Source: Vreelandella nigrificans
GTDB taxonomy: Bacteria; Pseudomonadota; Gammaproteobacteria; Pseudomonadales; Halomonadaceae
Length of the DNA stretch: 64,000 nucleotides
Direction of reading: 5' to 3'
NCBI RefSeq assembly: GCF_002374315.1
Contig: NZ_NWUX01000010.1
Span: 62,001-126,000, forward strand
Shown here: piece after piece, positions 34,930-43,495 of the stretch
Numbering within the stretch: the stretch's first letter is position 1
Layout of the letters: each line of letters opens with the position of its first letter
The notes under the pieces: generated by a model
Told to the model about the DNA's origin: nothing
Database searches by the model: none
What the model saw: the letters and a program-made list of their open reading frames with translations, nothing else
Position numbers and translations under genes: made by a program

Positions 34930-35454
34930 ATGCCCTTACTTGATAGCTTTACCGTTGACCACACGATTATGAATGCCCCGGCGGTGCGCGTTGCCAAAAC
35001 CATGCACTCACCCTCCGGTGACACCATTACCGTATTCGACTTGCGCTTTAACAAGCCCAATGAAGACATGATGGGTGAGAAAGGTATCCACACCCTAGAG
35101 CACTTATTTGCCGGTTTTATGCGTCATCATTTAAATAGCGAAAGCGTCGAAATTATTGATATTTCGCCGATGGGCTGCCGTACCGGGTTTTATATGAGCC
35201 TACTGGGAAGCCCAAGCGAAGAGAGTGTGGGCAATGCTTGGCTCGCCGCTATGCGCGATGTGCTAGCGGTAAATCGAATGGAAGAGATTCCAGAGCTCAA
35301 CGAGTTTCAGTGCGGTACCTTCGTGATGCACTCTTTAGAAGAAGCCAAACAGATTGCACAGAGCATCATTGAGCAAGGTATTGGGGTAAATAAAAATGAC
35401 GACATCGCCCTCAGCCCCGAGCAGTTAAAAGCCTTAGGTAACGATGTGAAGTAG
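34930..35454 (+). CDS. luxS: S-ribosylhomocysteine lyase LuxS
   Basis: 174 residues. Cleaves S-ribosylhomocysteine to homocysteine and DPD, the precursor of AI-2. The metal site is complete: His54, His58 in '[11 protein letters not shown]' and Cys128 in '[11 protein letters not shown]'; the catalytic Cys is in '[13 protein letters not shown]' and Glu57 is present. LuxS natively uses Fe(II) and can take zinc or cobalt. It sits 21 bases after pyrC with AGGAG before the ATG, so it belongs to the zinc-response operon. No pfs/mtn gene is nearby. Followed by a terminator at 35530. Confidence 0.95.
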   Translation: MPLLDSFTVDHTIMNAPAVRVAKTMHSPSGDTITVFDLRFNKPNEDMMGEKGIHTLEHLFAGFMRHHLNSESVEIIDISPMGCRTGFYMSLLGSPSEESVGNAWLAAMRDVLAVNRMEEIPELNEFQCGTFVMHSLEEAKQIAQSIIEQGIGVNKNDDIALSPEQLKALGNDVK

Positions 35455-35529
35455 CGCCACTCAAAGCCACCTTCGAGTATTGCCACATTCAGAAGAGGGA
35501 CTCCCCCAGGCGCCGCTACTATAAAAATT

Positions 35530-35549
35530 AGGAGGCCGAAGCCTCCTTT
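35530..35549. terminator. Terminator between luxS and the convergent AidA-like gene
   Basis: AGGAGGC-CGAA-GCCTCCT (35530-35547) is a perfect 7-base stem with a stable tetraloop, followed by TTC on the plus strand and preceded by AAAAATT, which gives U-runs for the minus-strand transcript. It lies 76 bases after luxS and 34 bases before the end of the facing gene. Confidence 0.75.
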
Positions 35550-35582
35550 CAACGCATCATCGACGCTGCTCTTTTTTATAAA

Positions 35583-36224
35583 TCAGGAGGTGACCTTAAT
35601 GAACGGATCGAACCAGAAATATCCCCTGCAATTGCCTTTATCGTACACCACGAACTCAAGCCCATAACTCAGGGTTCCATCGGAGTCCCCCATGGCGAAT
35701 GTTACGTAGGGGTTATGGATGCGTGGTGTCGTGGCCTTGCCGTCCTGCCCCGCCATCACTCCTCCATCATGCCAGTACTCGAGAAACGGCGAGCTATCGT
35801 CGGACCATATGGGCTGTGTGTCAGCGTAATCGAATCCATACTCATCGAGATGCTTCTCCATAAATGAGGGTATGGTGAGTGGTTTGTCATCTCCAAGCAC
35901 ATTAATTTGTTTTTCAGGATTGCTCGGCGTACCTGTTACGAAGACCTTAGCGTTAGCGTCACCTTCACCTTGCCACGTGTGTGCAATAAACCGCACCGGC
36001 GCTATCAGAATACTTGGCTTCCGGTCCACATCTTCCAGCCAGATATGGATCTGCTCTTCCTGAGAGACAGACACAGGATGATCACCATCGTAGGAGGACG
36101 AGGTGCCATCCCCCTGGTTAACGAGCATATTGGGATGCTTAATCGCCACGGGAGCATCAAAACTTCCGCCTTTTTGAATATCATTAGCCTTAGAGTCCAG
36201 TGTAAAAATAATCTGTATACTCAT
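35583..36224 (-). CDS. AidA/PixA inclusion-body-family protein (probable)
   Basis: 213 residues, soluble, acidic, no signal peptide. The C-terminus 'LEFVVYDKGNCRGYFWFDPF' resembles the family ending of AidA (Ralstonia/Burkholderia) and PixA (Xenorhabdus) proteins, where the last beta strands read 'Y.F.F.i.D..G...GYy.WDPfI.i'. The middle ('QEEQIHIWLEDV', 'NPEKQINVLGDDKPLTIPSF') is more divergent. PixA forms crystalline cytoplasmic inclusions and AidA is quorum-sensing controlled; biochemical function is unknown. Strong AAGGG ribosome site. It lies back to back with the giant-protein operon across 1 kb of AT-rich DNA, which may make it a partner. Confidence 0.55.
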   Translation of the reverse strand: MSIQIIFTLDSKANDIQKGGSFDAPVAIKHPNMLVNQGDGTSSSYDGDHPVSVSQEEQIHIWLEDVDRKPSILIAPVRFIAHTWQGEGDANAKVFVTGTPSNPEKQINVLGDDKPLTIPSFMEKHLDEYGFDYADTQPIWSDDSSPFLEYWHDGGVMAGQDGKATTPRIHNPYVTFAMGDSDGTLSYGLEFVVYDKGNCRGYFWFDPFIKVTS

Positions 36225-37209
36225 TTATTTACCCTTTGTTTGAGTTATTCGTTATCGCACACCAAGTAGCTGGCTATATATATGACTCAAAAACATACAG
36301 CAAAACAAAATTAGACTGCAAAAGTTATCAGCGCAAGCTTCTCGACATCGAAAACCATCTACCTTATATACTGCTGAGTAATTACAACCAAATCAGATAG
36401 AACTTTCCAGGTTAACAACTACATAGCGGAGATCACAAAAATCTCCTTACAAAGTTTTCTATAGCTTTGATATTACGCAGTTTAATATCATCTACCACTC
36501 ATGGGCCCATCACTCACTCCCAAGCAACACAGATAACAAAAGCCTTCTAATAGCTAATTTTTTTATCTAAATTCAATCTATACAAATCTTAAGGTAGGTA
36601 TGCAACCAAGATAGCGACAATATTACGAGCCTTAGTTAAGAGCACAAAACAAAACCCTTACCATAAAACAAACAAAAAATCATAAGCAACTGTTTTTAAA
36701 CAGCTAATTATTCATGGAAAGAAAAAAATACTTACAATCAACACATAAATAAAAAATAACAATAATTTCAACATCTTGAAAAAACACATCAATATACACA
36801 ACACCTAAAAACCAAAAGTGAAATTAATTCCATCACAAGCCTGCAGCTTATGAGAAACCTTTCAATTTTTTCAGATGATCACAACCAACAGCGATGGTGT
36901 TTTTTTACCTCTCCAATGCCTACCATCGACACACAAACCATCACATGGAAAATTTAATATATTGAATTAAATAATCATATTTACAAAGCAAACCACTTAG
37001 TAAGTACATCAGTATTCACAGACAACCAAGACCAATACTGAAAAAACCAACTCACAACAAAATAAAATTTAACATTGACACTTCCAACTCATCAAACCAA
37101 TACTCATCCAGGTCGACTTAGAGCGACCAGCACCACTTAAATAAAATGACTAAAAATCTAAACTTCAATAAATTTTAATAACTTAAGTCTATATTTGGGA
37201 GAGAATACA
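36225..37209. other. AT-rich 1-kb region without genes, upstream of giant-protein operon
   Basis: About 985 bases, far richer in A/T than the flanks and on the plus strand mostly A-rich with few G. No frame longer than 60 codons and no RNA gene is recognisable. It separates two divergent transcription units. A TTGACA (37075-37080) with AATACT 18 bases further (37099-37104) could be a promoter for the operon, and GGTCG/CGACC (37111-37128) forms a short hairpin in the leader. Such a tract is what H-NS-type silencers bind; that is inference. Confidence 0.6.
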
Positions 37210-37578
37210 ATGAGCGATATCTTGACAGCTGAATTAATGGCCAGCGCACCGCTGAAATTCAGCTATCCAATAACCCCTGAAGTTTCTATCGACACCACTG
37301 TGACCGGAGATTCTCGCCAGTATGCTACGGTATCGATTGTCTATGGGTCGATGCAGATTTGGTCGGGCACAATGACTCAGACTGCTCCCAAGCTCACTAT
37401 CCCCTTCAACATCGTCGCGGGTTCTATCACCATCGAAGAGGGTGGCACCTTCATGCTGACGATACCAACCCCACTACAGAACGGGTCAGTGGTAGCAAGC
37501 CTGACGATCAAGTCGTCCACCAGTACAGTGCCTTTCAATGCCTTTGTCGCAACCTGGCCGCTCTCCTCAGCGAGTTAA
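37210..37578 (+). CDS. Small beta-rich protein, paralogue of the next gene's C-terminal domain
   Basis: 122 residues from ATG 37210, which has GGGAGAG upstream. No known family recognised, no signal peptide, no cysteine. Alternating polar/hydrophobic residues and many Thr/Ser/Val indicate a beta sandwich. It aligns with the C-terminal domain of the following protein: 'SGTMTQTAPKLTIP' with 'AMTATQLAPVQVYP', 'GSITIEEGGTFMLTIPT' with 'GDLYIAKGAKITLAVPT', and both end in a '.A.WP'-like motif. First gene of the operon; gap of 126 bases to the next gene. Function unknown. Confidence 0.65.
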   Translation: MSDILTAELMASAPLKFSYPITPEVSIDTTVTGDSRQYATVSIVYGSMQIWSGTMTQTAPKLTIPFNIVAGSITIEEGGTFMLTIPTPLQNGSVVASLTIKSSTSTVPFNAFVATWPLSSAS

Positions 37579-37704
37579 TCCCAACCAAAATCCTACGCTT
37601 TGGCTCACATGCCAGAGCGTAGTCTTTGCACAGTTTCTGCGTAGTGCCGTAGTCATCCTGGCGCGCGGACTGGGTTTATCATCGATCAGACAGGACCTGC
37701 TGCC

Positions 37705-38475
37705 ATGGCGCAAGCCGAAAAACTACTCAATGGGCGTCCTCGTGCACTCAGCACAGACGAGGTGATTGAGTTTTTCAACGCCCTTGCCCCGCATCAGGCC
37801 TCCGCAGGGCCTCTTACTATTGAGGCAAAAATCGCCCCGAACATGGGCCAGGTGGTTGTTAAGCTAGTATTGGCTGGCCGAGAGATGGGCAAGCACCTGC
37901 TCGGTTATACGGCACCGATGCTCATCCTGGATCTCGCCAATGCAGGCGCCACTGCAACGGGAAAAATCGAGCTTGAGCTTAGGCCCCCACCGCTCTTCTC
38001 TTCTTTACAGGCAGACGTCAGCGCCAAGCAGTCGGGACAAACCTTTTGCTTTAAAGGCGATATCGCTTCCTGGCAAGCTAAAGGTCAGCCGATAGTCGGC
38101 CACTATATCACCCAGCTCGACGCTACTCTCACCGCCACTACCACGGTGCGGGGCGTCTCCGCCAACACAGCCAATTTCGAATTTCGCATCCAAGGCAACG
38201 CGGTTGCCGCCATGACGGCAACCCAGCTCGCACCGGTGCAGGTCTATCCGGATGAGATCAGCATCGGCGACCTATATATCGCCAAGGGCGCCAAGATCAC
38301 TCTGGCCGTGCCAACCGAAATCGGGCCCGGCATGCTGTTCCTACAGTGTTTCTTTCAGACAGCTACCACCCCCGAAACACAAGTCTCAGCCTCGGTGGCC
38401 AACATCACCTGGCCTCAGATCGCCGTCCCCAAAATGGTGTCCGACGACGCGCGCGAAGGAGATCCGCATGACTAG
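37705..38475 (+). CDS. Uncharacterised two-domain beta-rich protein
   Basis: 256 residues, start ATG 37705 with AGGA about 10 bases upstream. A short helical N-terminus ('TDEVIEFFNALAPH', about 17-30) is followed by two beta domains: about 35-130 and about 140-245. The second is paralogous to the preceding small protein. Only one or two cysteines, no export signal, no catalytic motif seen. Its stop overlaps the next start by 8 bases, so synthesis is coupled to the 1200-residue protein. Possibly a structural or chaperone-like part of an assembly; that is inference from context. Confidence 0.65.
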   Translation: MAQAEKLLNGRPRALSTDEVIEFFNALAPHQASAGPLTIEAKIAPNMGQVVVKLVLAGREMGKHLLGYTAPMLILDLANAGATATGKIELELRPPPLFSSLQADVSAKQSGQTFCFKGDIASWQAKGQPIVGHYITQLDATLTATTTVRGVSANTANFEFRIQGNAVAAMTATQLAPVQVYPDEISIGDLYIAKGAKITLAVPTEIGPGMLFLQCFFQTATTPETQVSASVANITWPQIAVPKMVSDDAREGDPHD

Positions 38476-41400
38476 CAAGCCACTTTTCACCCAGGACTTC
38501 GATAGCGCACTCTATACGCTGAAACCGAGTAGAGACACAGTTGGGTGGGTAGGCTTTATCTACCGCAGTGACAGTAATCCGCCTGCGACGTTGAGCCTTT
38601 CAGATGCCTTCAACAAAGGCTACTTTCTGTTTTCCCCCTCCTCACCTCCGCTAACTGACAAAGCAGGAGCGGAGACCTTTATCACTGCCGTACAGGAGTG
38701 GCTGGACGACAAGTTCGGTATCGGTAGCCCGCAACGCTTTTCCGGGTCGGCGGTACTCTGGATACCTGAAACTGCAACACCAACCTTTGGAGCAGCAGAC
38801 GAAACCACAATCACCTTCTTCGAAGGCCTTAGTGCCACCTCCACAGCCAGCAATTACAACCTGCATTTCGGCCAGCGGCTTACCCTGTCGATCCCCCAGC
38901 AGGTCATACTGACGATGCGGGACGAAGGGCTATTCTTCCGGCAATCTGGAGCGCAGCAGATTGTCTTCATCACGGACGACGGCATCGGCGCACCAGAAGC
39001 CAAGGGCGATCTGGTTATTCCATTCCAGGGAGATCTCGCTGGTTGCCTAACCATTCAGGGGCTAATGTCGCGGACGGACATGCAGAGTAGCCCGATAAGC
39101 TATTTCGAGACGGGTTTTCACTATCTCTACACTGGCAGCGACGGCAGTGAACAGCGGCAAATATACCCGCTGTTTGAGGTGGCCAAGGGGCTGCCTCCAC
39201 TCAGCTTTTCCACCGCACTTGACCCCCTGGATAAGCTAAATAATGGCGTACTCTCCGACCCCGGCGCGGGTCTTTACCGCAGCTTGTTTGGTTTTACCGG
39301 AGGCACCGACATCGCCAGTTGGTTTCGTGATAAAAACGGTAATCCGGTCGGGCTGGTGGCGCTAGGTGGCTACAGAGAAGATGGCCTACCTGTGAGGAAT
39401 TGCGGGGCACTGGTATTTCAATCTCGTGGTAGAGCGAATGACCCACTTTCGCAGGTCTACTTCGCACCAGCTGGCGACTATGCTTTCAGCACTGATGATA
39501 CCGGCCTAGTACTACCAGGGCTGTTCGGCTCGGAACTTTTTCAAATCGATCCTTACCAAGCCGGAGCCTCCTACGACCGGGTACAGTTCCACCCCAATCG
39601 CTCAGCTTACGCGCCAATTTTCCCCTTCCCCAGTGCCAGTCTCGATAATCCGGAGGCGGCCGTTCCAAAGCAGCGGCTAGTCACAGATTACACCACCAGC
39701 CATGGCGCTATTATCAATGGCCCGAGTGGTGCAGCAGCCTATCTAGCGCAGCCCCAAGGCAGCCCACTCTATGCTCCGACTGCAGACGCCACAGCCGGAA
39801 ATCTCGCCGTTTTACCGCCGTTGCCGACGCCATCACCAATTGCCCAGCCAACGAACGAAAAGTTACTGCTTCCCTTCGCACCTTATGCGGGGCTAACCAG
39901 GGGCAACAATGGCTTCGCTGACGATCTGGTCGGTACTTTCGAAAGCCAGATCCTGAGTGCGGAGCGCAAAACCCTACTAGGGGTATCCAGTATCCGCGCC
40001 GTGGCCGAACTTCGGGCGGCGAAGAAAAACAGTGCGATGCTGAACACCCACGATGTGACACATCAGTCGACGACCCCTCAGGGGCTTTACGCCGAGATCG
40101 CCACCGCCTCATCGGGAGGGGCTGAAGCGCTCTACCAGAAGATATTTTTGGCCAAGTCTAACGCCAAGAAGCCAGCAACTGGCGAGGTGAATTTTGGTTT
40201 TCTCGAGCCCGATGCCAATTTGCAGAACCTTTTCCAAACCAATCAACTATTGGCCGTCATCGTCAATCCAGAGCACCTTGGTGAACCCTCTCCAGCCGAT
40301 GCCAGCGCTATCTTTGAGTGCAATGTGGTCATCGCCGACTGGGGCATGACGGCGGCAGTTGGCAATAGCCTCAATACCACCGCTTATAGCAATATTCTGA
40401 TTCTGAAATACTGCGATGGGTCGCTGACCGAAAGAGTCAAAAACCCTAATCAGTGGGTCGGTGTGGATGACTTTTCGCTAACAGGCAAGGGTGATGCCGC
40501 TACAGCACTGGCTGGTCTTTCGTCCTATTTGCAAGCTTATCTAAGCGAAGGAATCAAAGAGGCAGAAGAGAGGGGCAATACGCTTTACGCTAACTTCGCC
40601 CAAATTGTGCAGGATCCAAATTGGCAAGGCTTTATCGTCCTAAAGGCCAAGGTGGACCCTTCAGGCTTCCCTGACCAGATCAAAGGGCTCACGGCAGGCA
40701 TCGACTTTTCTCGCTTCGAAGCACATCACTTCGGTGCCACTGCCAGCCGGGTGAGCGTCGACGGCACCCAGGTTACCATGCAGGTGCCGAGTAGCCTGTT
40801 CGGCCTAATCGATTATCAGCTTCCCCAGTATCAAGCCTATGTCGCTGCCGGTGGCAATCCAGAGATGCCCCAGGCGCTCGCTACCCAGGGTGACTTTGGC
40901 TTCACTGTGTTGCAGTTGCAGGCGCTGTTCGAGAATGCCGCGCTAACCGACTTTCGCAGCCGCATTCAGCTCACCATGAACCAATTGTTTATGTCGCCGG
41001 TGACCACTGGCTACGGTTCAGTCGGTAAGTTGCCTGCGACGGCGGTGGTTCTACGCGGCAGCTACCAGCGCCAAGGGGCAACTCCCGTCTATGTGTTCGA
41101 GCAAAACAGCACCAATGTGTTCGAATTGAACAACAGCGCTTTGCCGAGCCTAGCGCTGCAACGGGTGGTATTCAACACCTTATCGACGGATAAAGATGGC
41201 ACCATCCGCAGCCGCTTCGTCATGAGTGGTATTTTTGAATTCGCTCAACTTTCCGTGGCCGTCGACGACGCCACTCGCCACGTCGATCTTCTATCTTTCG
41301 GTCTGCCTGAGGGTGCCAAGGTCAACGATGCACCGAGTGGTCTCGTGTTCTCAGGCCTCGAAGTGGCAATGAGCTCGCCACTTGATGCGCCTAACGCGGT

Positions 41401-42070
41401 GACCTTTACCTTTGAGACCGAACGGCTCGGGCTGGATGCGGGTGCTAGCAAGGCTCGTGACCATAGCCTGTTCAAGGATCTTGCCCTTAGTGTCTCAGGC
41501 TTCATTGCCGGAGCAGAAGACAAGCGGCCAATCGACTTTGGCTACCTGCCCGTGGGCATCGAGCCGAAAATCCAGGCAATTTCTGGCCCCTGGTACGGCA
41601 TCAGCTACACGGTGACCATGGGCACACCGGGCGCTCTAGTGTCAGCTGCTGGTTTTTCCTCAAAGATGCTGCTGGCCTGGGCACCAAGTTCGGTAAAAGG
41701 TGCGGCGGCGCCAGCGGTGTTCGTCGGCCTGCAACTACCGGGCGCATCGCCAGGCGCTAAGCTGCTCTCCATTCAGGGGGTCATGAAGCTTTCCATCGAC
41801 AGCCTACTGCTGCGCCAAGAGGCCATCGTCTCTAACCAGAAGGCTTTCGTGTTACGGCTCAACAATATCGCACTCTCCTTCCTCGGGTTGGCGAAGTTGC
41901 CCTCAAGCCCGATTAATTTCTTCCTCTTCGGTGACCCAACCGGCAGCGGTGCCTTGGGCTGGTACGCCGCCTATATCGACAAGGATGCGGCTCAGAAAGA
42001 ATTGCTGGCTCCAGTGAAGCAAATAGGCCACGCACCTGATCAGCCGCAGGACAAGGAGACATCGTCATGA
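38468..42070 (+). CDS. Large uncharacterised beta-rich protein (1200 aa)
   Basis: 1200 residues from ATG 38468, preceded by GAAGGAGAT. The longer upstream frame overlaps the previous gene in another frame and is spurious. No signal peptide, no transmembrane helix, few cysteines. It is rich in short amphipathic beta strands throughout, e.g. 'FEFAQLSVAVDDATRHVDLL' and 'LLSIQGVMKLSIDSLLLRQE' near the C-terminus, and ends with a charged tail. A middle stretch ('AEIATASSGGAEALYQKIFL', 'VVIADWGMTAAVGNS') is more mixed. I recognise no domain. The style of its C-terminal third resembles the N-terminal half of the 3580-residue protein two genes on. ATGA overlap with the next gene. Confidence 0.75.
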   Translation: MTSKPLFTQDFDSALYTLKPSRDTVGWVGFIYRSDSNPPATLSLSDAFNKGYFLFSPSSPPLTDKAGAETFITAVQEWLDDKFGIGSPQRFSGSAVLWIPETATPTFGAADETTITFFEGLSATSTASNYNLHFGQRLTLSIPQQVILTMRDEGLFFRQSGAQQIVFITDDGIGAPEAKGDLVIPFQGDLAGCLTIQGLMSRTDMQSSPISYFETGFHYLYTGSDGSEQRQIYPLFEVAKGLPPLSFSTALDPLDKLNNGVLSDPGAGLYRSLFGFTGGTDIASWFRDKNGNPVGLVALGGYREDGLPVRNCGALVFQSRGRANDPLSQVYFAPAGDYAFSTDDTGLVLPGLFGSELFQIDPYQAGASYDRVQFHPNRSAYAPIFPFPSASLDNPEAAVPKQRLVTDYTTSHGAIINGPSGAAAYLAQPQGSPLYAPTADATAGNLAVLPPLPTPSPIAQPTNEKLLLPFAPYAGLTRGNNGFADDLVGTFESQILSAERKTLLGVSSIRAVAELRAAKKNSAMLNTHDVTHQSTTPQGLYAEIATASSGGAEALYQKIFLAKSNAKKPATGEVNFGFLEPDANLQNLFQTNQLLAVIVNPEHLGEPSPADASAIFECNVVIADWGMTAAVGNSLNTTAYSNILILKYCDGSLTERVKNPNQWVGVDDFSLTGKGDAATALAGLSSYLQAYLSEGIKEAEERGNTLYANFAQIVQDPNWQGFIVLKAKVDPSGFPDQIKGLTAGIDFSRFEAHHFGATASRVSVDGTQVTMQVPSSLFGLIDYQLPQYQAYVAAGGNPEMPQALATQGDFGFTVLQLQALFENAALTDFRSRIQLTMNQLFMSPVTTGYGSVGKLPATAVVLRGSYQRQGATPVYVFEQNSTNVFELNNSALPSLALQRVVFNTLSTDKDGTIRSRFVMSGIFEFAQLSVAVDDATRHVDLLSFGLPEGAKVNDAPSGLVFSGLEVAMSSPLDAPNAVTFTFETERLGLDAGASKARDHSLFKDLALSVSGFIAGAEDKRPIDFGYLPVGIEPKIQAISGPWYGISYTVTMGTPGALVSAAGFSSKMLLAWAPSSVKGAAAPAVFVGLQLPGASPGAKLLSIQGVMKLSIDSLLLRQEAIVSNQKAFVLRLNNIALSFLGLAKLPSSPINFFLFGDPTGSGALGWYAAYIDKDAAQKELLAPVKQIGHAPDQPQDKETSS

Positions 42071-43485
42071 CTCGGGTAATGGTTTGGAATATCGACAAGT
42101 TTGATATTCACAAAATCAACCAGTTAAGCTTCAGTGAAAACCCGGCATTCGGGCTGAGCGAGTGGGAAGTTTCCACGGGGATATTCGGCTACATTATCGA
42201 CAATCTGTCGCTGACGCTTCCCGATGGAAACCGCATCTTTCCCGACATCTTCGTTGTCATTGAAGTGTCGACTGAGTTCAATGCAAACAATCTGACACCA
42301 GGCCTTCTCGACACTGGGCTCGGTGGCGAAGGTTGCCTCTATTTACTGGAGGGCCTGCGCGAGGCCAGTGGCAATCCGAGCTGGATGTTGGTACCTCCCC
42401 TCCAGACTGGTGCCTTTGATTCCGTTGCCGTGTTCTACGACAGCAGTACTCTCTCCTTCGCAGGCCCTCGAGTCTGGCCCGGAGCGCAAGGCCCAGCCGT
42501 TGATCCGAACCAAATACCGGCTCCCACCACTGCGGCCTACCCGAATATGTTTGATGGTGCACTGCCAAACCGGCAAGTTCCTGTAGGACTACCGAACGCC
42601 GGTGCCCAGGAAAATATCTGTGCCGCAAACCCTGTCTTTCACATGAAAGCCGGAACTCTCGATGCAGGGCAAGAAATAGCTTTCAACAGACAGAGAACTC
42701 CCTATCAAGTGACCTTTGGCGAGATAGATGGCGATGGCACGGTAGTACGCATTCTTAACTTCTTCATCGTGCACTCTCCAGCCAATACAAACGATGCCAC
42801 TCAGTTCATCAGTACTATGGCTGAAATTGAGGAAATTTCTTCCACTCCAGCTATCAACGAAGTCAAAGCAGTGCTGGGCGACTTCAACCTGAATCTGACT
42901 GATTACGACGAGGCTCAAACCCCTCCTATATTGGTGCAAACCCAAGCCTATGAGCCACTGACTGATCTCGGCTACGTCATGGCGCTCACCTCGCCAACTC
43001 CGGTTCCGTTTGATCCTCGGAACAAGGCAACATTTAACGGCTATACCGGTTATCTGGCAACACATCTGAAACCGTTGAAGAAAGCTACCTATCGCTATGT
43101 AGGAACAATCGCTGATTACTATCCCTGCTTCGGCATAACCGGATCCTCACAGTCCTCAGCTAAGAACTATAGTCTCGACAATATCCTGGCGCGCTATGGC
43201 ACCACTGCCGCAGGCCCAATGGGCGAAGTCAGCATCATGAATGGCACAGTTCCCCAGCCCTATGATGTGGTTCCGGCGCCACTGTACAACCCGCCCGAAG
43301 GTTTCTACTCCTGGCCGATGCAGATGGCAGCCCCAGAATACCAGGCACCACCGGCGCAAATTACGAAGACCAATAAAAATGCAAACAATACGCCATTGCC
43401 AGCATTGGATGTGCTTCGCCAGTGGAACAACTACGGACGCATCTTCACCACCTCCGACCACATGGCGCTGATCGCGACGATTTAG
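42067..43485 (+). CDS. Exonuclease-endonuclease-phosphatase (EEP) superfamily enzyme
   Basis: 472 residues. All EEP (DNase I/CdtB/sphingomyelinase fold) catalytic motifs are present in order: Asn8 in 'VWNIDKF', Glu66 in 'FVVIEVSTE', His236 in 'FFIVHSPAN', Asp272 and Asn274 in 'VLGDFNLN', Asp371 in 'YSLDNILAR' and the Asp464-His465 pair in 'TTSDHMALIATI' at the C-terminus. It is longer than DNase I (about 260) because of insertions at about 85-200 and 385-455. No signal peptide. The substrate could be DNA, a phosphoinositide or another phosphodiester; the fold does not decide. Translationally coupled to the genes on both sides, so it works with the large beta-rich proteins. Confidence 0.8.
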   Translation: MTRVMVWNIDKFDIHKINQLSFSENPAFGLSEWEVSTGIFGYIIDNLSLTLPDGNRIFPDIFVVIEVSTEFNANNLTPGLLDTGLGGEGCLYLLEGLREASGNPSWMLVPPLQTGAFDSVAVFYDSSTLSFAGPRVWPGAQGPAVDPNQIPAPTTAAYPNMFDGALPNRQVPVGLPNAGAQENICAANPVFHMKAGTLDAGQEIAFNRQRTPYQVTFGEIDGDGTVVRILNFFIVHSPANTNDATQFISTMAEIEEISSTPAINEVKAVLGDFNLNLTDYDEAQTPPILVQTQAYEPLTDLGYVMALTSPTPVPFDPRNKATFNGYTGYLATHLKPLKKATYRYVGTIADYYPCFGITGSSQSSAKNYSLDNILARYGTTAAGPMGEVSIMNGTVPQPYDVVPAPLYNPPEGFYSWPMQMAAPEYQAPPAQITKTNKNANNTPLPALDVLRQWNNYGRIFTTSDHMALIATI

Positions 43486-43495
43486 GAGCTCCCCC

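Noticed and set aside
36225-37209. Hidden RNA gene or small protein in the AT-rich spacer
   Set aside because: No frame above 60 codons, no tRNA/rRNA-like fold, and only one weak promoter-like pair and a short hairpin are visible.
38252-38467. N-terminal extension of the 1200-residue protein
   Set aside because: It overlaps the preceding gene in another frame, is Ser/Pro/Arg-rich, and a strong GAAGGAGAT site marks the real start at 38468.
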